35,193 bases of DNA from contig MUGG01000211.1 of NCBI GenBank assembly GCA_002148405.1, positions 1 through 35,193 of the forward strand, given 5' to 3'. Within the stretch, counting starts at the first letter, position 1. The number at the start of each line of letters is the position of its first letter. A program made the position numbers and the translations under genes. Shown one piece after another: positions 7,941 through 16,168 of the stretch. A model generated the notes under the pieces. That model worked only from the letters and a program-made list of their open reading frames with translations. It made no database searches and was not told where the DNA came from. The DNA comes from Alkalinema sp. CACIAM 70d (GTDB lineage: Bacteria; Cyanobacteriota; Cyanobacteriia; Leptolyngbyales; Leptolyngbyaceae).

Positions 7941-9130
7941 CGGACGAATTTGTTTTTACCGAATTGCAATACTTGACCATACAATTCTGCAGCGCTTTCA
8001 AAGGTCAAGTTGGGGTCGCTGGCCTTTTCCCCACTGAGCTTAACGCCACCCCCTTGGATTTGCCGACGGGCATCGGAACTGCTTTTGCACAGCCCCGCCG
8101 CACTGGTCAAGTAAAATAGCTTCACTGGAAATTCGATCGCCGCCAAGGAAAATTCCGGCACCGATTCCGCCTGGGTACTGCCCCCGACCAAATTGGCCGC
8201 ATCCCGCTGCGCCTGTTCCGCCGCTGCTGCCCCGTGGTACTGACTCACTACATCCAAGGCCAGCAATTTCTGTTGCTCGCGGGGATTGTCCGGCAAGCTT
8301 GAACGATCGAGCTTGGTCAGCAACGTGAAATAGTTTTCCAACAAACTATCGGGCGTCTTTTCCAGCTTGGAGTACATGGTTAACGCATCTTCCGTCAGGG
8401 CCACGTAGTTGTTGAGGGATTTCGACATCTTCTGGACGCCATCCGTGCCCAACAAAATCGGCATCAGCAAGCCAAACTGAGGTCGTTGCCCAAAATGCCG
8501 CTGCAAGTCCCGACCCACGGCAATATTGAACTTCTGATCCGTTCCGCCCAGTTCCACATCTGCCTGCACCGCCACAGAGTCAAACCCCTGCATCAACGGA
8601 TAGAGAAATTCATGGAGAAAAATCGGATTGCCCTTCTCATAGCGTTCGGAAAAGCCTTCCTTGGCTAACATTTGACCCACGGTCATCGTGCCCAGCAGTT
8701 CTAAAATCTTGCTCAGATCCAACCCTGATAACCATTCAGAGTTGTAACGAATTTCTAAGCGACCGGGGGTGTCAAAATCGAGAATCGGCCGGACTTGATC
8801 CAGGTACGTCTTGGCATTGGCCGCGACATCCGCTTCCGTCAACTGCTTCCGCACCTCCGATTTGCCTGTCGGATCCCCAATGCGGGCCGTAAAGTCCCCA
8901 ATAATCAGCACTGCGGTATGGCCCGCGTCCTGAAACGCCCGCAGTTTGCGCACGGGAATGCTATGCCCCAAGTGAATATCTGACCCTGTGGGATCGATGC
9001 CTAGCTTGATCCGTAAAGGCCGATCGCTCTGCAAAAGGCGCTGTTCTAAATTTTCATCCGGATTCGTGGAGTCCGGCTGAGAAGGAAAGATTTCACTGGT
9101 GCCACGATGAAGCCAAGCAAAGTCGGTCAT
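7928..9130 (-). CDS. tyrS: Tyrosyl-tRNA synthetase
   Basis: A 400-residue class I aminoacyl-tRNA synthetase that charges tRNA-Tyr with tyrosine. The HIGH-type motif is HLGHS at residues 53-57 and the KMSKS loop is KMSKS at 234-238. The DQKFNIAVGRDLQRHFGQ stretch between them belongs to the tyrosine-binding region. The C-terminal about 60 residues (SDARRQIQGGGVKLSGEK...) form an S4 RNA-binding domain, as expected for the bacterial enzyme. The last codons and stop are duplicated just downstream. The gene probably heads a tyrS-pyrF-hypothetical transcription unit. It diverges from the penicillin-binding protein gene across a gap of about 450 bases. Confidence 0.97.
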   Translation of the reverse strand: MTDFAWLHRGTSEIFPSQPDSTNPDENLEQRLLQSDRPLRIKLGIDPTGSDIHLGHSIPVRKLRAFQDAGHTAVLIIGDFTARIGDPTGKSEVRKQLTEADVAANAKTYLDQVRPILDFDTPGRLEIRYNSEWLSGLDLSKILELLGTMTVGQMLAKEGFSERYEKGNPIFLHEFLYPLMQGFDSVAVQADVELGGTDQKFNIAVGRDLQRHFGQRPQFGLLMPILLGTDGVQKMSKSLNNYVALTEDALTMYSKLEKTPDSLLENYFTLLTKLDRSSLPDNPREQQKLLALDVVSQYHGAAAAEQAQRDAANLVGGSTQAESVPEFSLAAIEFPVKLFYLTSAAGLCKSSSDARRQIQGGGVKLSGEKASDPNLTFESAAELYGQVLQFGKNKFVRFVP

Positions 9131-9578
9131 AGCCGTTTCGATCGAAGTTAAACGCCGTATAGTTCTAAACCCATGCAGGAGGGCTGTTGCCGACCCTGAG
9201 CCAGCCGATGACCAGCAAAGTGCATCGCGCTAGCAAATACCACTAGCAAATGCCAGCCTGACTGCATTCCCTTAGCCAGCCTACTATAATTAGTGCAAGC
9301 TAATGAGTGCAATTCGTACAAGCTAATCAATGCAGGCTGTGGGCCCAATCCCACTGAGTCAACTCACGATCGGCATCAACTCGCGATCGGCAAGCTTGGG
9401 GGAACGCCAGATGGATATTTTGTCTTTCTACTGCTGGCTGATCCACCTTCCTGTTTTCCGTAAAAAACTGTGCCGAGAATTCCACCTTCGTCTATCCTAC
9501 TGACACTCCTACCTAACTGTCCTCGGAACTGAGCGCAGCTTCTTGTTCAACCCCGACATTGCTAAGAGAGAAATCATC
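9131..9578. other. Intergenic region between tyrS and the penicillin-binding protein gene
   Basis: About 450 bases with no convincing gene. It holds imperfect short tandem duplications: AGCAAATACC/AGCAAATGCC near 9233, GCAAGCTAAT/ACAAGCTAAT near 9297-9328, and AACTCACGATCGGCATC/AACTCGCGATCGGCAAG near 9361-9394. It must contain the divergent promoters; no clear -35/-10 pair was seen. No T-box-like leader was recognised before tyrS. Confidence 0.5.
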
Positions 9579-11486
9579 GTGTCGTCCAACGCCTTTCCCA
9601 GTCAGCCCCAAAAGCGTGAGTCCCCCGTCCAATTTCTGGGAGCGGTTACCAAAGTCACGGGTGCCACTCTGCTGGGCATTACGATGTTGACCAGTTCTGT
9701 GATAGCTGGTGGATTAGTGGGTTTAGCGATTAGTTTTCGCAATTTGCCCGATGTTCGGGTGCTGCGGAACTATACTCCCAGCGAAACAACCCATATTTAC
9801 GACATCAAAGGCAAACCTTTGGCCAGCTTACATGGCGAAGCCAACCGGGAAGTCATGCCACTCAACTATTTTTCGCCCCACCTCAAACGGGCAGTGCTGG
9901 CGATCGAAGATAGCTACTTTTTCACCCACAAAGGGGTTAACCCTAGTTCCGTGGGTCGGGCGCTGAAGGCAAATTTCTCTAAGGGCGAAACTGTGGAAGG
10001 GGGATCGACCCTGACCATGCAGTTGGTTAAGAATTTGTTTCTTTCACCGCAGCGGGCTTTCAGTCGGAAAGTGGCGGAAGCTGTATTAGCCTTGCGGATT
10101 GAACAGGTTTTCTCAAAAGATCAGATCTTTGAAATGTACCTCAATCAGGTCTATTGGGGGCATAACACCTATGGAGCAGAAACCGCCGCCCGTAGCTACT
10201 TTGGTAAACCAGCCTCGGAGCTGAACCTCGCGGAATCGGCGATGATGGCGGGACTGATTCAGGCTCCTGAAGCGCTCAGCCCCTTTTTGGATATGAAGGC
10301 GGCGACGCGGCGACAACACATCGTGCTGCAACGGATGAAGGACCTCCAGTGGATTACGGAAGCGGAAGAAAAAGAAGCCCGTAACTATCCGATTAAGCTT
10401 GGTAAAATCACATCCTTCCAACGCAGCGAAATTCCCTACGTTACCGAAGCGATCGTCCAAGAGCTGACGAAGAAGTTTGGTCGGGACATGATCCTCAAGG
10501 GTGGGCTTCGGATCCAAGCTACGATCGATACGAAATTGCAGCGAATTGCCGAAGATACTGTGCGGCGGAGTATCCAAAATCTGAACGGCAGCGGGGTCTA
10601 CGCCGATCAAATGGCGTTGGTTTCCGTTGATCCTCGCACCCACTACGTTAAAGCCATGGTTGGTGGGGTGGACTACAAGAAGAGTCAATATAACCGAGCC
10701 ACCCAAGCCCTCCGTCAACCAGGTTCTTCGTTTAAGCCCTTTGTTTATTACGCGGCCTTCGCCAGTGGGAAATATGCGCCGGATTCCACGGTGATGGATA
10801 CTCCTGTCGGCTATCCCGATGGCTATGACATGTACTATCCCCAGAACTACGATCGCACCTTTGCTGGGGCCATGACGATTCGGCGGGCCTTGGAAATGTC
10901 TCGCAACGTGCCAGCGGTGCGCTTGGGGCAAGAGGTCGGCTTAAATAAGGTGGTGGAAATCTGCCGCAGTATTGGGATTAAGAGCCCGATCGATCCGGTG
11001 ATTTCGCTGCCCTTAGGTGCGGTGGATATCACCCCCCTAGAGATGGCCAATGCCTATGCAACCTTTGCCAGTAACGGTTGGTATGCTGATCCGACGTTGA
11101 TTGTGCAGGCGACGGATAGTCGAGGGGCGATCGTGCTAGATAACCGTCCGAAGCCCCGATTAGTCCTGGATTCGTGGTCAGCAGCAGCGGTCAATGATGT
11201 GCTGCAAGGGGTGATTACTCGGGGGACTGCGACCTCGGCAAGCATTGGCCGTCCGGCAGCGGGTAAAACGGGAACCACGTCATCGGAGCGGGATATCTGG
11301 TTTGTGGGCTATGTCCCTCAATTGGCAACGGCGGTTTGGGTCGGCAATGATGACTATTCGCCTTTGGGCCATGGGGCGACGGGGGGAACGTTTGTAGCTC
11401 CGATTTGGCGCGATTTTATGTCCCAAGCGGTTAAGGATCTGCCCGTAGAGCGCTTTAGACCGCCTTCAGATTTTCCCCGCCCTTAA
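9579..11486 (+). CDS. Class A penicillin-binding protein (PBP1A-like)
   Basis: A bifunctional peptidoglycan synthase. GTG at 9579 is chosen as start because AAGAGAG lies 8 bases upstream; a TTG at 9543 would add 12 residues. The 635-residue product has a short cytoplasmic tail and one membrane helix (about residues 38-58). The glycosyltransferase-51 domain contains the catalytic Glu110 in AIEDSYFFTHKGVNP and GGSTLTMQLVKNLFL. The transpeptidase domain has the three penicillin-binding motifs: Ser383-x-x-Lys386 in GSSFKPF, Ser441-Arg-Asn443 and Lys563-Thr-Gly-Thr. It acts on the outer face of the cytoplasmic membrane, polymerising and cross-linking lipid II. It is followed by an inverted repeat and the NurA-domain gene on the same strand. 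Confidence 0.94.
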   Translation: MSSNAFPSQPQKRESPVQFLGAVTKVTGATLLGITMLTSSVIAGGLVGLAISFRNLPDVRVLRNYTPSETTHIYDIKGKPLASLHGEANREVMPLNYFSPHLKRAVLAIEDSYFFTHKGVNPSSVGRALKANFSKGETVEGGSTLTMQLVKNLFLSPQRAFSRKVAEAVLALRIEQVFSKDQIFEMYLNQVYWGHNTYGAETAARSYFGKPASELNLAESAMMAGLIQAPEALSPFLDMKAATRRQHIVLQRMKDLQWITEAEEKEARNYPIKLGKITSFQRSEIPYVTEAIVQELTKKFGRDMILKGGLRIQATIDTKLQRIAEDTVRRSIQNLNGSGVYADQMALVSVDPRTHYVKAMVGGVDYKKSQYNRATQALRQPGSSFKPFVYYAAFASGKYAPDSTVMDTPVGYPDGYDMYYPQNYDRTFAGAMTIRRALEMSRNVPAVRLGQEVGLNKVVEICRSIGIKSPIDPVISLPLGAVDITPLEMANAYATFASNGWYADPTLIVQATDSRGAIVLDNRPKPRLVLDSWSAAAVNDVLQGVITRGTATSASIGRPAAGKTGTTSSERDIWFVGYVPQLATAVWVGNDDYSPLGHGATGGTFVAPIWRDFMSQAVKDLPVERFRPPSDFPRP

Positions 11487-11528
11487 GTCTTTAAGCTAGT
11501 CAACTTGCCTAGGGTCTGCAATGATTGC

Positions 11529-11561
11529 CGCGATCCTGACCCCGCAGGTGAAGGATCGCGT
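11529..11561. repeat. Inverted repeat after the penicillin-binding protein gene
   Basis: CGCGATCCT (11529-11537) pairs perfectly with AGGATCGCG (11552-11560) across a 14-base loop. There is no T-run, so it is a stem without the signature of an intrinsic terminator. The CGATC core resembles the HIP1 sites abundant elsewhere in the window. Confidence 0.5.
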
Positions 11562-11651
11562 GGGTTAGTGCTAGGCTTGATCCAGCAAAACTAATGTACT
11601 TCTTTTGGGAAGTCTGTCCTCAAGTTACTGGATGGGGAGTGTGTTGGAGCC

Positions 11652-13121
11652 ATGCTGGACTTTAATCAACTTGCACAGCAAATGCAGGGCATTAGCCACC
11701 ATCTCGTCACGGAGTCTACGGCGCTGCGGCAGAAGTTGGAGTATGCCAAAACGTTGATGGAGCAGGCGCAATTCCAGCAAACAGAACTTGTAGAACGGCA
11801 GGCTCAATGGCACGATCGCTTAACCTTTACCGCCGCAGTGCCGATCGAACCCCTAGACACTCGAATTACCATTCCGATCGCGCCGTCGGCCCATACCGTA
11901 CTTGCCACTGATGGATCGCAGATTTCCCCCAGTCACCACGAAATTGCCTATTGCTATTTGATTAATATTGGTCGAATTATTTTGTATTACGGCCAAGGTA
12001 AACAGCCTTTGCTCGATAGTTTACCGGAGGTTTTTTATCGTCCCGAAGATCTCTATGTATCCCGGCAGTGGGGCATTCGCACCGAGGAGTGGATGGGTTA
12101 TTGCCGCACCGTGTCGGAAACGCAAGTCTTAGCTGAGTTAGCTCAAGCGATCGTGGGCAGTGCAACTAATCAGGCGATCGAACCCATAACGCAATCTCCA
12201 TCAGTCTCTCAATCCCTCAAGCGAACCAAACCCCAACGTTCTCGTCATGCTGTAGAAAGCGTGGTAGACCGCTCTAATACTGAAAATCAGTTATCCCTTC
12301 TAGATGCTGATAAAGTATCCTTGACCGATCAAGTTTCACAACATTCCAATCAAGTTTCACAATCTTCCAACTTCTCTGAATTCCCGCTATCAGAATTATC
12401 ATCGTTTTCCTATGGGTCACGACGATCGCCAGCCATTTCGCCACCGACAACCCTGGCTCCCACGATCGCGATGGTTGATGGTTCTTTAATTTACTGGTTT
12501 TTAGAACCTTTACCAACGGAAGCGCGCGATCGAATTCTGCAGCCGATTTTGCAGGCATGGCAGCAGTTGCGATCGCTGAAAATTCCTTTAGTCGGCTATG
12601 TCAGTGCTTCTCGTAGCGGCGAAGCGATGAACTTTTTGCGCTTACAAACCTGTCCCTACACTACACCAGATTGTTTAAGCCATTGCAGTCACTTAGCTGA
12701 TAAATTGCCTTGTCAAGGGCTTGATCCAGTACGCGATGTCGCTTTGTGGACGCAATTATTGGAACCGGGACAACGCAGTCCCCTCTGGCGCAGTTCTGCT
12801 CGGATTCAGGACTTGTATGAAGACCAAGGGATTTATTTTTGTTACTTACATGTGGGCAGTGAGGTGGCACGGGTGGAAGTGCCGGAATGGGTGGCGATCG
12901 ATCCCGAATTGTTAAATACCGCCCTCAGTTTGGTGCTCACCCAAGTGCAAAAGGGCTATGGCTATCCGGTGGCCCTAGCTGAAGCCCACAATCAGGCCGT
13001 GGTGCGCGGGGGCGATCGATCTCGTTTTTTTGCCCTATTGGAGCAACAAATGATTAAAGCAGGACTCCGCAATGTGGGAACTTCTTACAAAGAAGCTCGT
13101 AAGCGAGGCAGCATTGCTTAA
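11652..13121 (+). CDS. NurA-domain nuclease
   Basis: A 489-residue protein of the NurA family, 5'-3' nucleases that in archaea and some bacteria work with the HerA translocase in DNA end resection. The family's first catalytic-type motif is VLATDGSQI (Asp87), preceded by a long helix pair (residues 3-55). A second acidic motif is AMVDGSLIYW (about residue 273). The C-terminal part has PVALAEAHNQAVVRGGDR and RNVGTSYKEARKRG. Between about 170 and 265 there is a Ser/Gln-rich low-complexity insert with an internal 21-bp duplication, likely a flexible linker. No herA gene is in this window. Start ATG 11652 follows a GGAG sequence. Confidence 0.85.
   Translation: MLDFNQLAQQMQGISHHLVTESTALRQKLEYAKTLMEQAQFQQTELVERQAQWHDRLTFTAAVPIEPLDTRITIPIAPSAHTVLATDGSQISPSHHEIAYCYLINIGRIILYYGQGKQPLLDSLPEVFYRPEDLYVSRQWGIRTEEWMGYCRTVSETQVLAELAQAIVGSATNQAIEPITQSPSVSQSLKRTKPQRSRHAVESVVDRSNTENQLSLLDADKVSLTDQVSQHSNQVSQSSNFSEFPLSELSSFSYGSRRSPAISPPTTLAPTIAMVDGSLIYWFLEPLPTEARDRILQPILQAWQQLRSLKIPLVGYVSASRSGEAMNFLRLQTCPYTTPDCLSHCSHLADKLPCQGLDPVRDVALWTQLLEPGQRSPLWRSSARIQDLYEDQGIYFCYLHVGSEVARVEVPEWVAIDPELLNTALSLVLTQVQKGYGYPVALAEAHNQAVVRGGDRSRFFALLEQQMIKAGLRNVGTSYKEARKRGSIA
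12330..12371 (+). repeat. In-frame 21-bp tandem duplication in the NurA linker
   Basis: Two adjacent 21-base copies (12330-12350 and 12351-12371), each starting CAAGTTTCACAA and ending in TTCCAA plus one variable base, encode QVSQHSN and QVSQSSN. They differ at four bases. The unit is a multiple of three, so the frame is preserved. Confidence 0.8.
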
Positions 13122-13213
13122 CTGTGTTTCATTGCTCAAACTATAGGTACAGAAATGATGCCTAAAAATTGTGCTCAAATACTGCACACAAAGCTCCACA
13201 TAAACCTCCACAC

Positions 13214-13275
13214 AAAAACTAGGGTAGTCGATCGTTTCAGTTAGATAGTCGATCGTGCTGACCCTAGTTATTTTT
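13214..13275. terminator. Bidirectional terminator between nurA and the small protein gene
   Basis: AACTAGGGT (13217-13225) pairs with ACCCTAGTT (13261-13269). Inside, the two CGATCG palindromes (13229-13234, 13250-13255) can also pair. On the plus strand the stem is followed by ATTTTT, on the minus strand by TTTGTG after AACT reversed to AGTTTTT, so it can serve both convergent genes. Upstream at 13187-13213 there is an imperfect 12-bp repeat of the CTCCACACAAA kind. Confidence 0.65.
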
Positions 13276-13329
13276 AGGCTTTTGTAATCGTTTTACTAGG
13301 AATTGTTGAAAGAAATTTCAATTCCTCCC

Positions 13330-13482
13330 TTACCAATCCGAAGCGTGGGAATCGTGATGAGTGTCTCCACTGTAGGGTTGCACACCAGTTGCAGGATAAT
13401 CATCGTCATTCAGACCAAAAATGCGGCTGAGTGCATCGGAAACAAAACTAATAGCATTGGCAAACAATTTAGAGATGCCCAT
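13330..13482 (-). CDS. Small conserved-looking protein, 50 residues
   Basis: Reading the minus strand from ATG at 13482 gives 50 codons and a TAA: MGISKLFANAISFVSDALSR, then IFGLNDDDYPATGVQPYSGD and a His/Asp-rich tail ending DSHASDW. A good ribosome site (TGAGG) lies 6-7 bases before the ATG and a terminator follows the stop. The N-terminal half is an amphipathic helix; the acidic DDDYPATGVQPYSGD segment looks like a conserved motif, and I recall similar short cyanobacterial proteins with a DD-x-YP-x-TGVQP core, but function is unknown to me. It is too short for most gene finders' default cut-offs. The protein is soluble and acidic. Confidence 0.75.
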   Translation of the reverse strand: MGISKLFANAISFVSDALSRIFGLNDDDYPATGVQPYSGDTHHDSHASDW

Positions 13483-14185
13483 AGCAAACCTCAGTGACAG
13501 TAAAAAAATGAACAGTTCAATGACAATTAGAAGACAGTTAAATGATCGGGCTATAACCCTCGATCGAACCTGCTAGATGATTCTGCTAATTATCAGGACA
13601 CCTCCCCCGATTCGTTCGCATAGAACGTGATTTTTTAAGCTTTTTCAAAGTACGTTGTGAAGTGAAATACTTCGCAATGAAAACTATTTCTATTTGTAAG
13701 GAAATCAATCAATCTAATCAACATGTTGTGGTCTGTTGACTTAACTCATAGTTTAGACCGATCGAACCGGATTTTGGGAATTCGTTGTGATTCTTGATAT
13801 CCGACCCCCTCAAACACAGCTCAAAGCAACCCCAAGCCATGGATACTCCAAGTTGTTTTGATAGATAACACCATAATTCTGTTGCGATCGGCCCCTTGCA
13901 CTCCGCCTGCTTGAGCGCCTACAGCTTAGCCCTCTACTTGAGTGATTGAGCTACTAGCCTAAGCAAAAATACTGGAATTTTAAGGTGCGAAAAGCGAATG
14001 TGCTCGTGCTAACTGTGTTACGGTGACTTCGCCAGATTCTAAAAATCCTCCTTGACAATTTTGGTGAAATTAACTATAAATAAAAACAAGAGGGTTAATC
14101 CCACCCTTAATCCATCCAGCACACAACTTAAAACAGTTCTGTTGAATGCAGTCTTGAATGCCATGAAGTTAAAGAGAGCAATATT
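13483..14185. other. Long intergenic region upstream of the NAD operon
   Basis: About 700 bases without a gene. Near 13613-13627 CGTTC-GCATA-GAACG is followed by TGATTTTTT, a weak terminator-like element on the plus strand. TTGTGAAG (13655-13662) pairs with CTTCGCAA (13670-13677). TAAC-TGT-GTTA (14010-14020) and AACAG-TT-CTGTT (14132-14143) are short palindromes flanking the pncB promoter. TTGAATGC occurs twice at 12-base spacing (14142-14161). No tRNA or recognised riboswitch was seen. Confidence 0.5.
14052..14080 (+). promoter_or_regulatory. Sigma-70 promoter of the pncB-nadD-nrtR-nadE operon
   Basis: TTGACA (14052-14057) and TATAAA (14075-14080) are separated by exactly 17 bases, a near-consensus promoter. 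Transcription should start near 14087, leaving a leader of about 100 bases. The palindrome AACAG-TT-CTGTT at 14132-14143 lies in that leader and TAAC-TGT-GTTA at 14010-14020 lies upstream of the -35. Either is a candidate operator for the NrtR encoded in the operon, but this is a guess from position and symmetry only. Confidence 0.75.
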
Positions 14186-15553
14186 ATGCCAGTTTTAGAA
14201 ATGCGATCGGAGGACACGAGCCTCCTGACTGATTTGTATCAATTGACGATGGCAGCTTGCTACGTGGGGGAAGGGCTTGATCAGCGCACTGCCAGTTTTG
14301 AGTTATTTGTGCGGCGGTTGCCAGCGGGATTTGGCTACTTAATTGCCATGGGGTTAGAGGAAGCGCTAGCCTATCTGGAGTCGCTGCATTTCACGCCTCA
14401 GCACATTGCAGCCCTCCAGCAAACGGGCATTTTTACCCATGTTCCCGATCGCTTCTGGCAACTTCTGGAAACCGCAAAATTTACAGGGGATATCTGGGCC
14501 GTGTCGGAGGGAACGGCAATTTTTGCCAACGAACCCATCCTGCGGGTGGAAGCCCCTCTGTGGCAAGCGCAACTGGTGGAAACCTATTTACTCAATGTCA
14601 TTAACTATCAAACGTTAGTTGCTACCCGATCGGCCCGCATGCGTGACGTGGCAGGTACAGAAGCCCATTTATTAGAATTTGGGACACGCCGTGCCTTCAG
14701 CCCCCAAGCGGCGCTCTGGGCTGCCCGTGCCGCGATCGCCGCAGGATTCGACGCGACTTCTAATGTACTGGCCGCCGTCAAAATGGGACAGAAGCCCGTG
14801 GGAACGATGGCCCATGCATTGGTGATGGCCTTGGGTGCGATCGAAGGCAGTGAGCAGGAAGCCTTTTCAGCGTTTCACCGTTATTTTCCCAGTGCTCCTC
14901 TTTTGATTGATACTTACGATGTCATTCATGCAGCAGAAGCATTACGCGATCGTATGGCTAAGCATGATATGAGCTTATCCGGGGTGCGGATCGATTCCGG
15001 TGATTTAGCTCCGCTCTCCCAGCAGGTGCGGCAACTTTTACCGACGGTCAACATCTTTGCCAGTGGCGATTTGGATGAATTTCGGATTGCGGAACTCAAG
15101 GCCGCTGGTGCTTGCATTGATGGCTATGGCATCGGTACGCAATTGGTGACCGGGGCTCCGGTGAATGGCGTATATAAACTGGTGGACATCGACGGCATTC
15201 CCGTGATGAAAGAATCCGCAGGCAAGCTGACCTATCCGGGGCGTAAACAAATTTTCCGTTCCTATCAGGATGGAATCATTCACCGCGATCGCCTGGGTTT
15301 AATCACGGAAGCGCCCCAAGCCGATGAAACTCAACTGCTACAACCCGTCATGCAGCAGGGTAAACGGCTGCAACCGATCAAATCACTGGCGGAAATTACT
15401 GCAACCACGGCTCGATCGATGGCGACGTTGCCCACAGCTGTGCGACAGATTAGCCAACCAACTCCCATCACGCCCCAGCTTTCAGAAAACTTACAGCAGT
15501 TACTGACCCAAACGCAAAACCGCCTCCATTCCATGCCCGCAGGAATGCATTAA
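14186..15553 (+). CDS. pncB: Nicotinate phosphoribosyltransferase
   Basis: A 455-residue enzyme that joins nicotinate and PRPP to give nicotinate mononucleotide, the entry point of the Preiss-Handler salvage route. Family signatures are SLLTDLYQLTMAACY at the N-terminus, LLEFGTRRAF, the active-site His210 in GTMAHALVMA (phosphorylated during ATP-driven catalysis in known enzymes), GVRIDSGDLAPLS and CIDGYGIGTQLVTG in the phosphate-binding barrel. Length is normal; the last 60 residues are a variable tail. AGAGAG lies 8 bases before the ATG. It is the first gene of a NAD operon and is separated from nadD by only 3 bases. Confidence 0.95.
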   Translation: MPVLEMRSEDTSLLTDLYQLTMAACYVGEGLDQRTASFELFVRRLPAGFGYLIAMGLEEALAYLESLHFTPQHIAALQQTGIFTHVPDRFWQLLETAKFTGDIWAVSEGTAIFANEPILRVEAPLWQAQLVETYLLNVINYQTLVATRSARMRDVAGTEAHLLEFGTRRAFSPQAALWAARAAIAAGFDATSNVLAAVKMGQKPVGTMAHALVMALGAIEGSEQEAFSAFHRYFPSAPLLIDTYDVIHAAEALRDRMAKHDMSLSGVRIDSGDLAPLSQQVRQLLPTVNIFASGDLDEFRIAELKAAGACIDGYGIGTQLVTGAPVNGVYKLVDIDGIPVMKESAGKLTYPGRKQIFRSYQDGIIHRDRLGLITEAPQADETQLLQPVMQQGKRLQPIKSLAEITATTARSMATLPTAVRQISQPTPITPQLSENLQQLLTQTQNRLHSMPAGMH

Positions 15554-15556
15554 CCC

Positions 15557-16168
15557 ATGAAAATTGCTCTCTTTGGTACCAGTGCTGATCCGCCGACCTT
15601 TGGCCACCTAGCGATTTTGCGTTGGCTGGTACCACGATTTGACCATGTGGCGGTGTGGGCTTCGGATAATCCATTTAAAGCCGATCAGGTGGCCCTCTCC
15701 CACCGAACTCGGATGATGCAACTGCTGGTGCAGGAATTGCACCTCCCAGCAACGAAAGTGCGGGTCTATCCGGAGTTGAGTTATCCCAGAACCCTTTTTA
15801 CCCTAGCTAAGGCCAAGGAATACTGGCCAGAGGGCGAATTTACCTTGACGATCGGAGCGGATATTGTGCCGCAAATTCCCACCTGGTACCAAGCTCAGCA
15901 GCTTCTTTCCCAGGTGCATCTCGTGGTGATTCCTCGACCGGGGTATGCCTTGGAACCCGCAGCGATCGATCGGCTTAAGCAACTGGGAACAACGGTCGAA
16001 ATTGCTGACCTGGCAACCCCAGATGTCTCATCTACGGCGTACCGCACGCAGCCGCAAGCCCACAGCGTGCCCCCTAGCATCCAATCCTATATCCAACAGG
16101 AGCAACTATACGAATGGCCGGACGAAACTCAAAAGCCCCGAATGATGCAGCAGCCAGCGAGCTATTAG
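15557..16168 (+). CDS. nadD: Nicotinate-nucleotide adenylyltransferase
   Basis: A 203-residue nucleotidyltransferase that makes deamido-NAD from nicotinate mononucleotide and ATP. It begins MKIALFGTSADPPTFGHLAI, the GxxxDPxxxGH form of the (H/T)xGH nucleotide-binding motif. FTLTIGADIVPQIPTWYQ and the late motif DVSSTAYR (about 156-163, equivalent to ISSTxIR) complete the family pattern. Its C-terminal 18 codons overlap the start of nrtR in another frame, and its TAG stop lies inside the first unit of a 15-bp repeat array, so the present C-terminus may have been altered by repeat expansion. Co-transcribed with pncB. Confidence 0.94.
   Translation: MKIALFGTSADPPTFGHLAILRWLVPRFDHVAVWASDNPFKADQVALSHRTRMMQLLVQELHLPATKVRVYPELSYPRTLFTLAKAKEYWPEGEFTLTIGADIVPQIPTWYQAQQLLSQVHLVVIPRPGYALEPAAIDRLKQLGTTVEIADLATPDVSSTAYRTQPQAHSVPPSIQSYIQQEQLYEWPDETQKPRMMQQPASY

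Noticed and set aside
9148..9354. Minus-strand open frame of 68 codons upstream of tyrS
   Set aside because: Low-quality composition and made partly of short tandem duplications; no ribosome site or homology recognised.
10113..10931. Minus-strand open frame of 272 codons
   Set aside because: It is the antisense shadow of the penicillin-binding protein gene, whose catalytic motifs are all intact.
13303..13497. Plus-strand open frame of 64 codons
   Set aside because: It lies opposite the 50-residue minus-strand gene, which has a ribosome site, a coherent helix plus acidic motif and a terminator; the plus-strand product has no such support.
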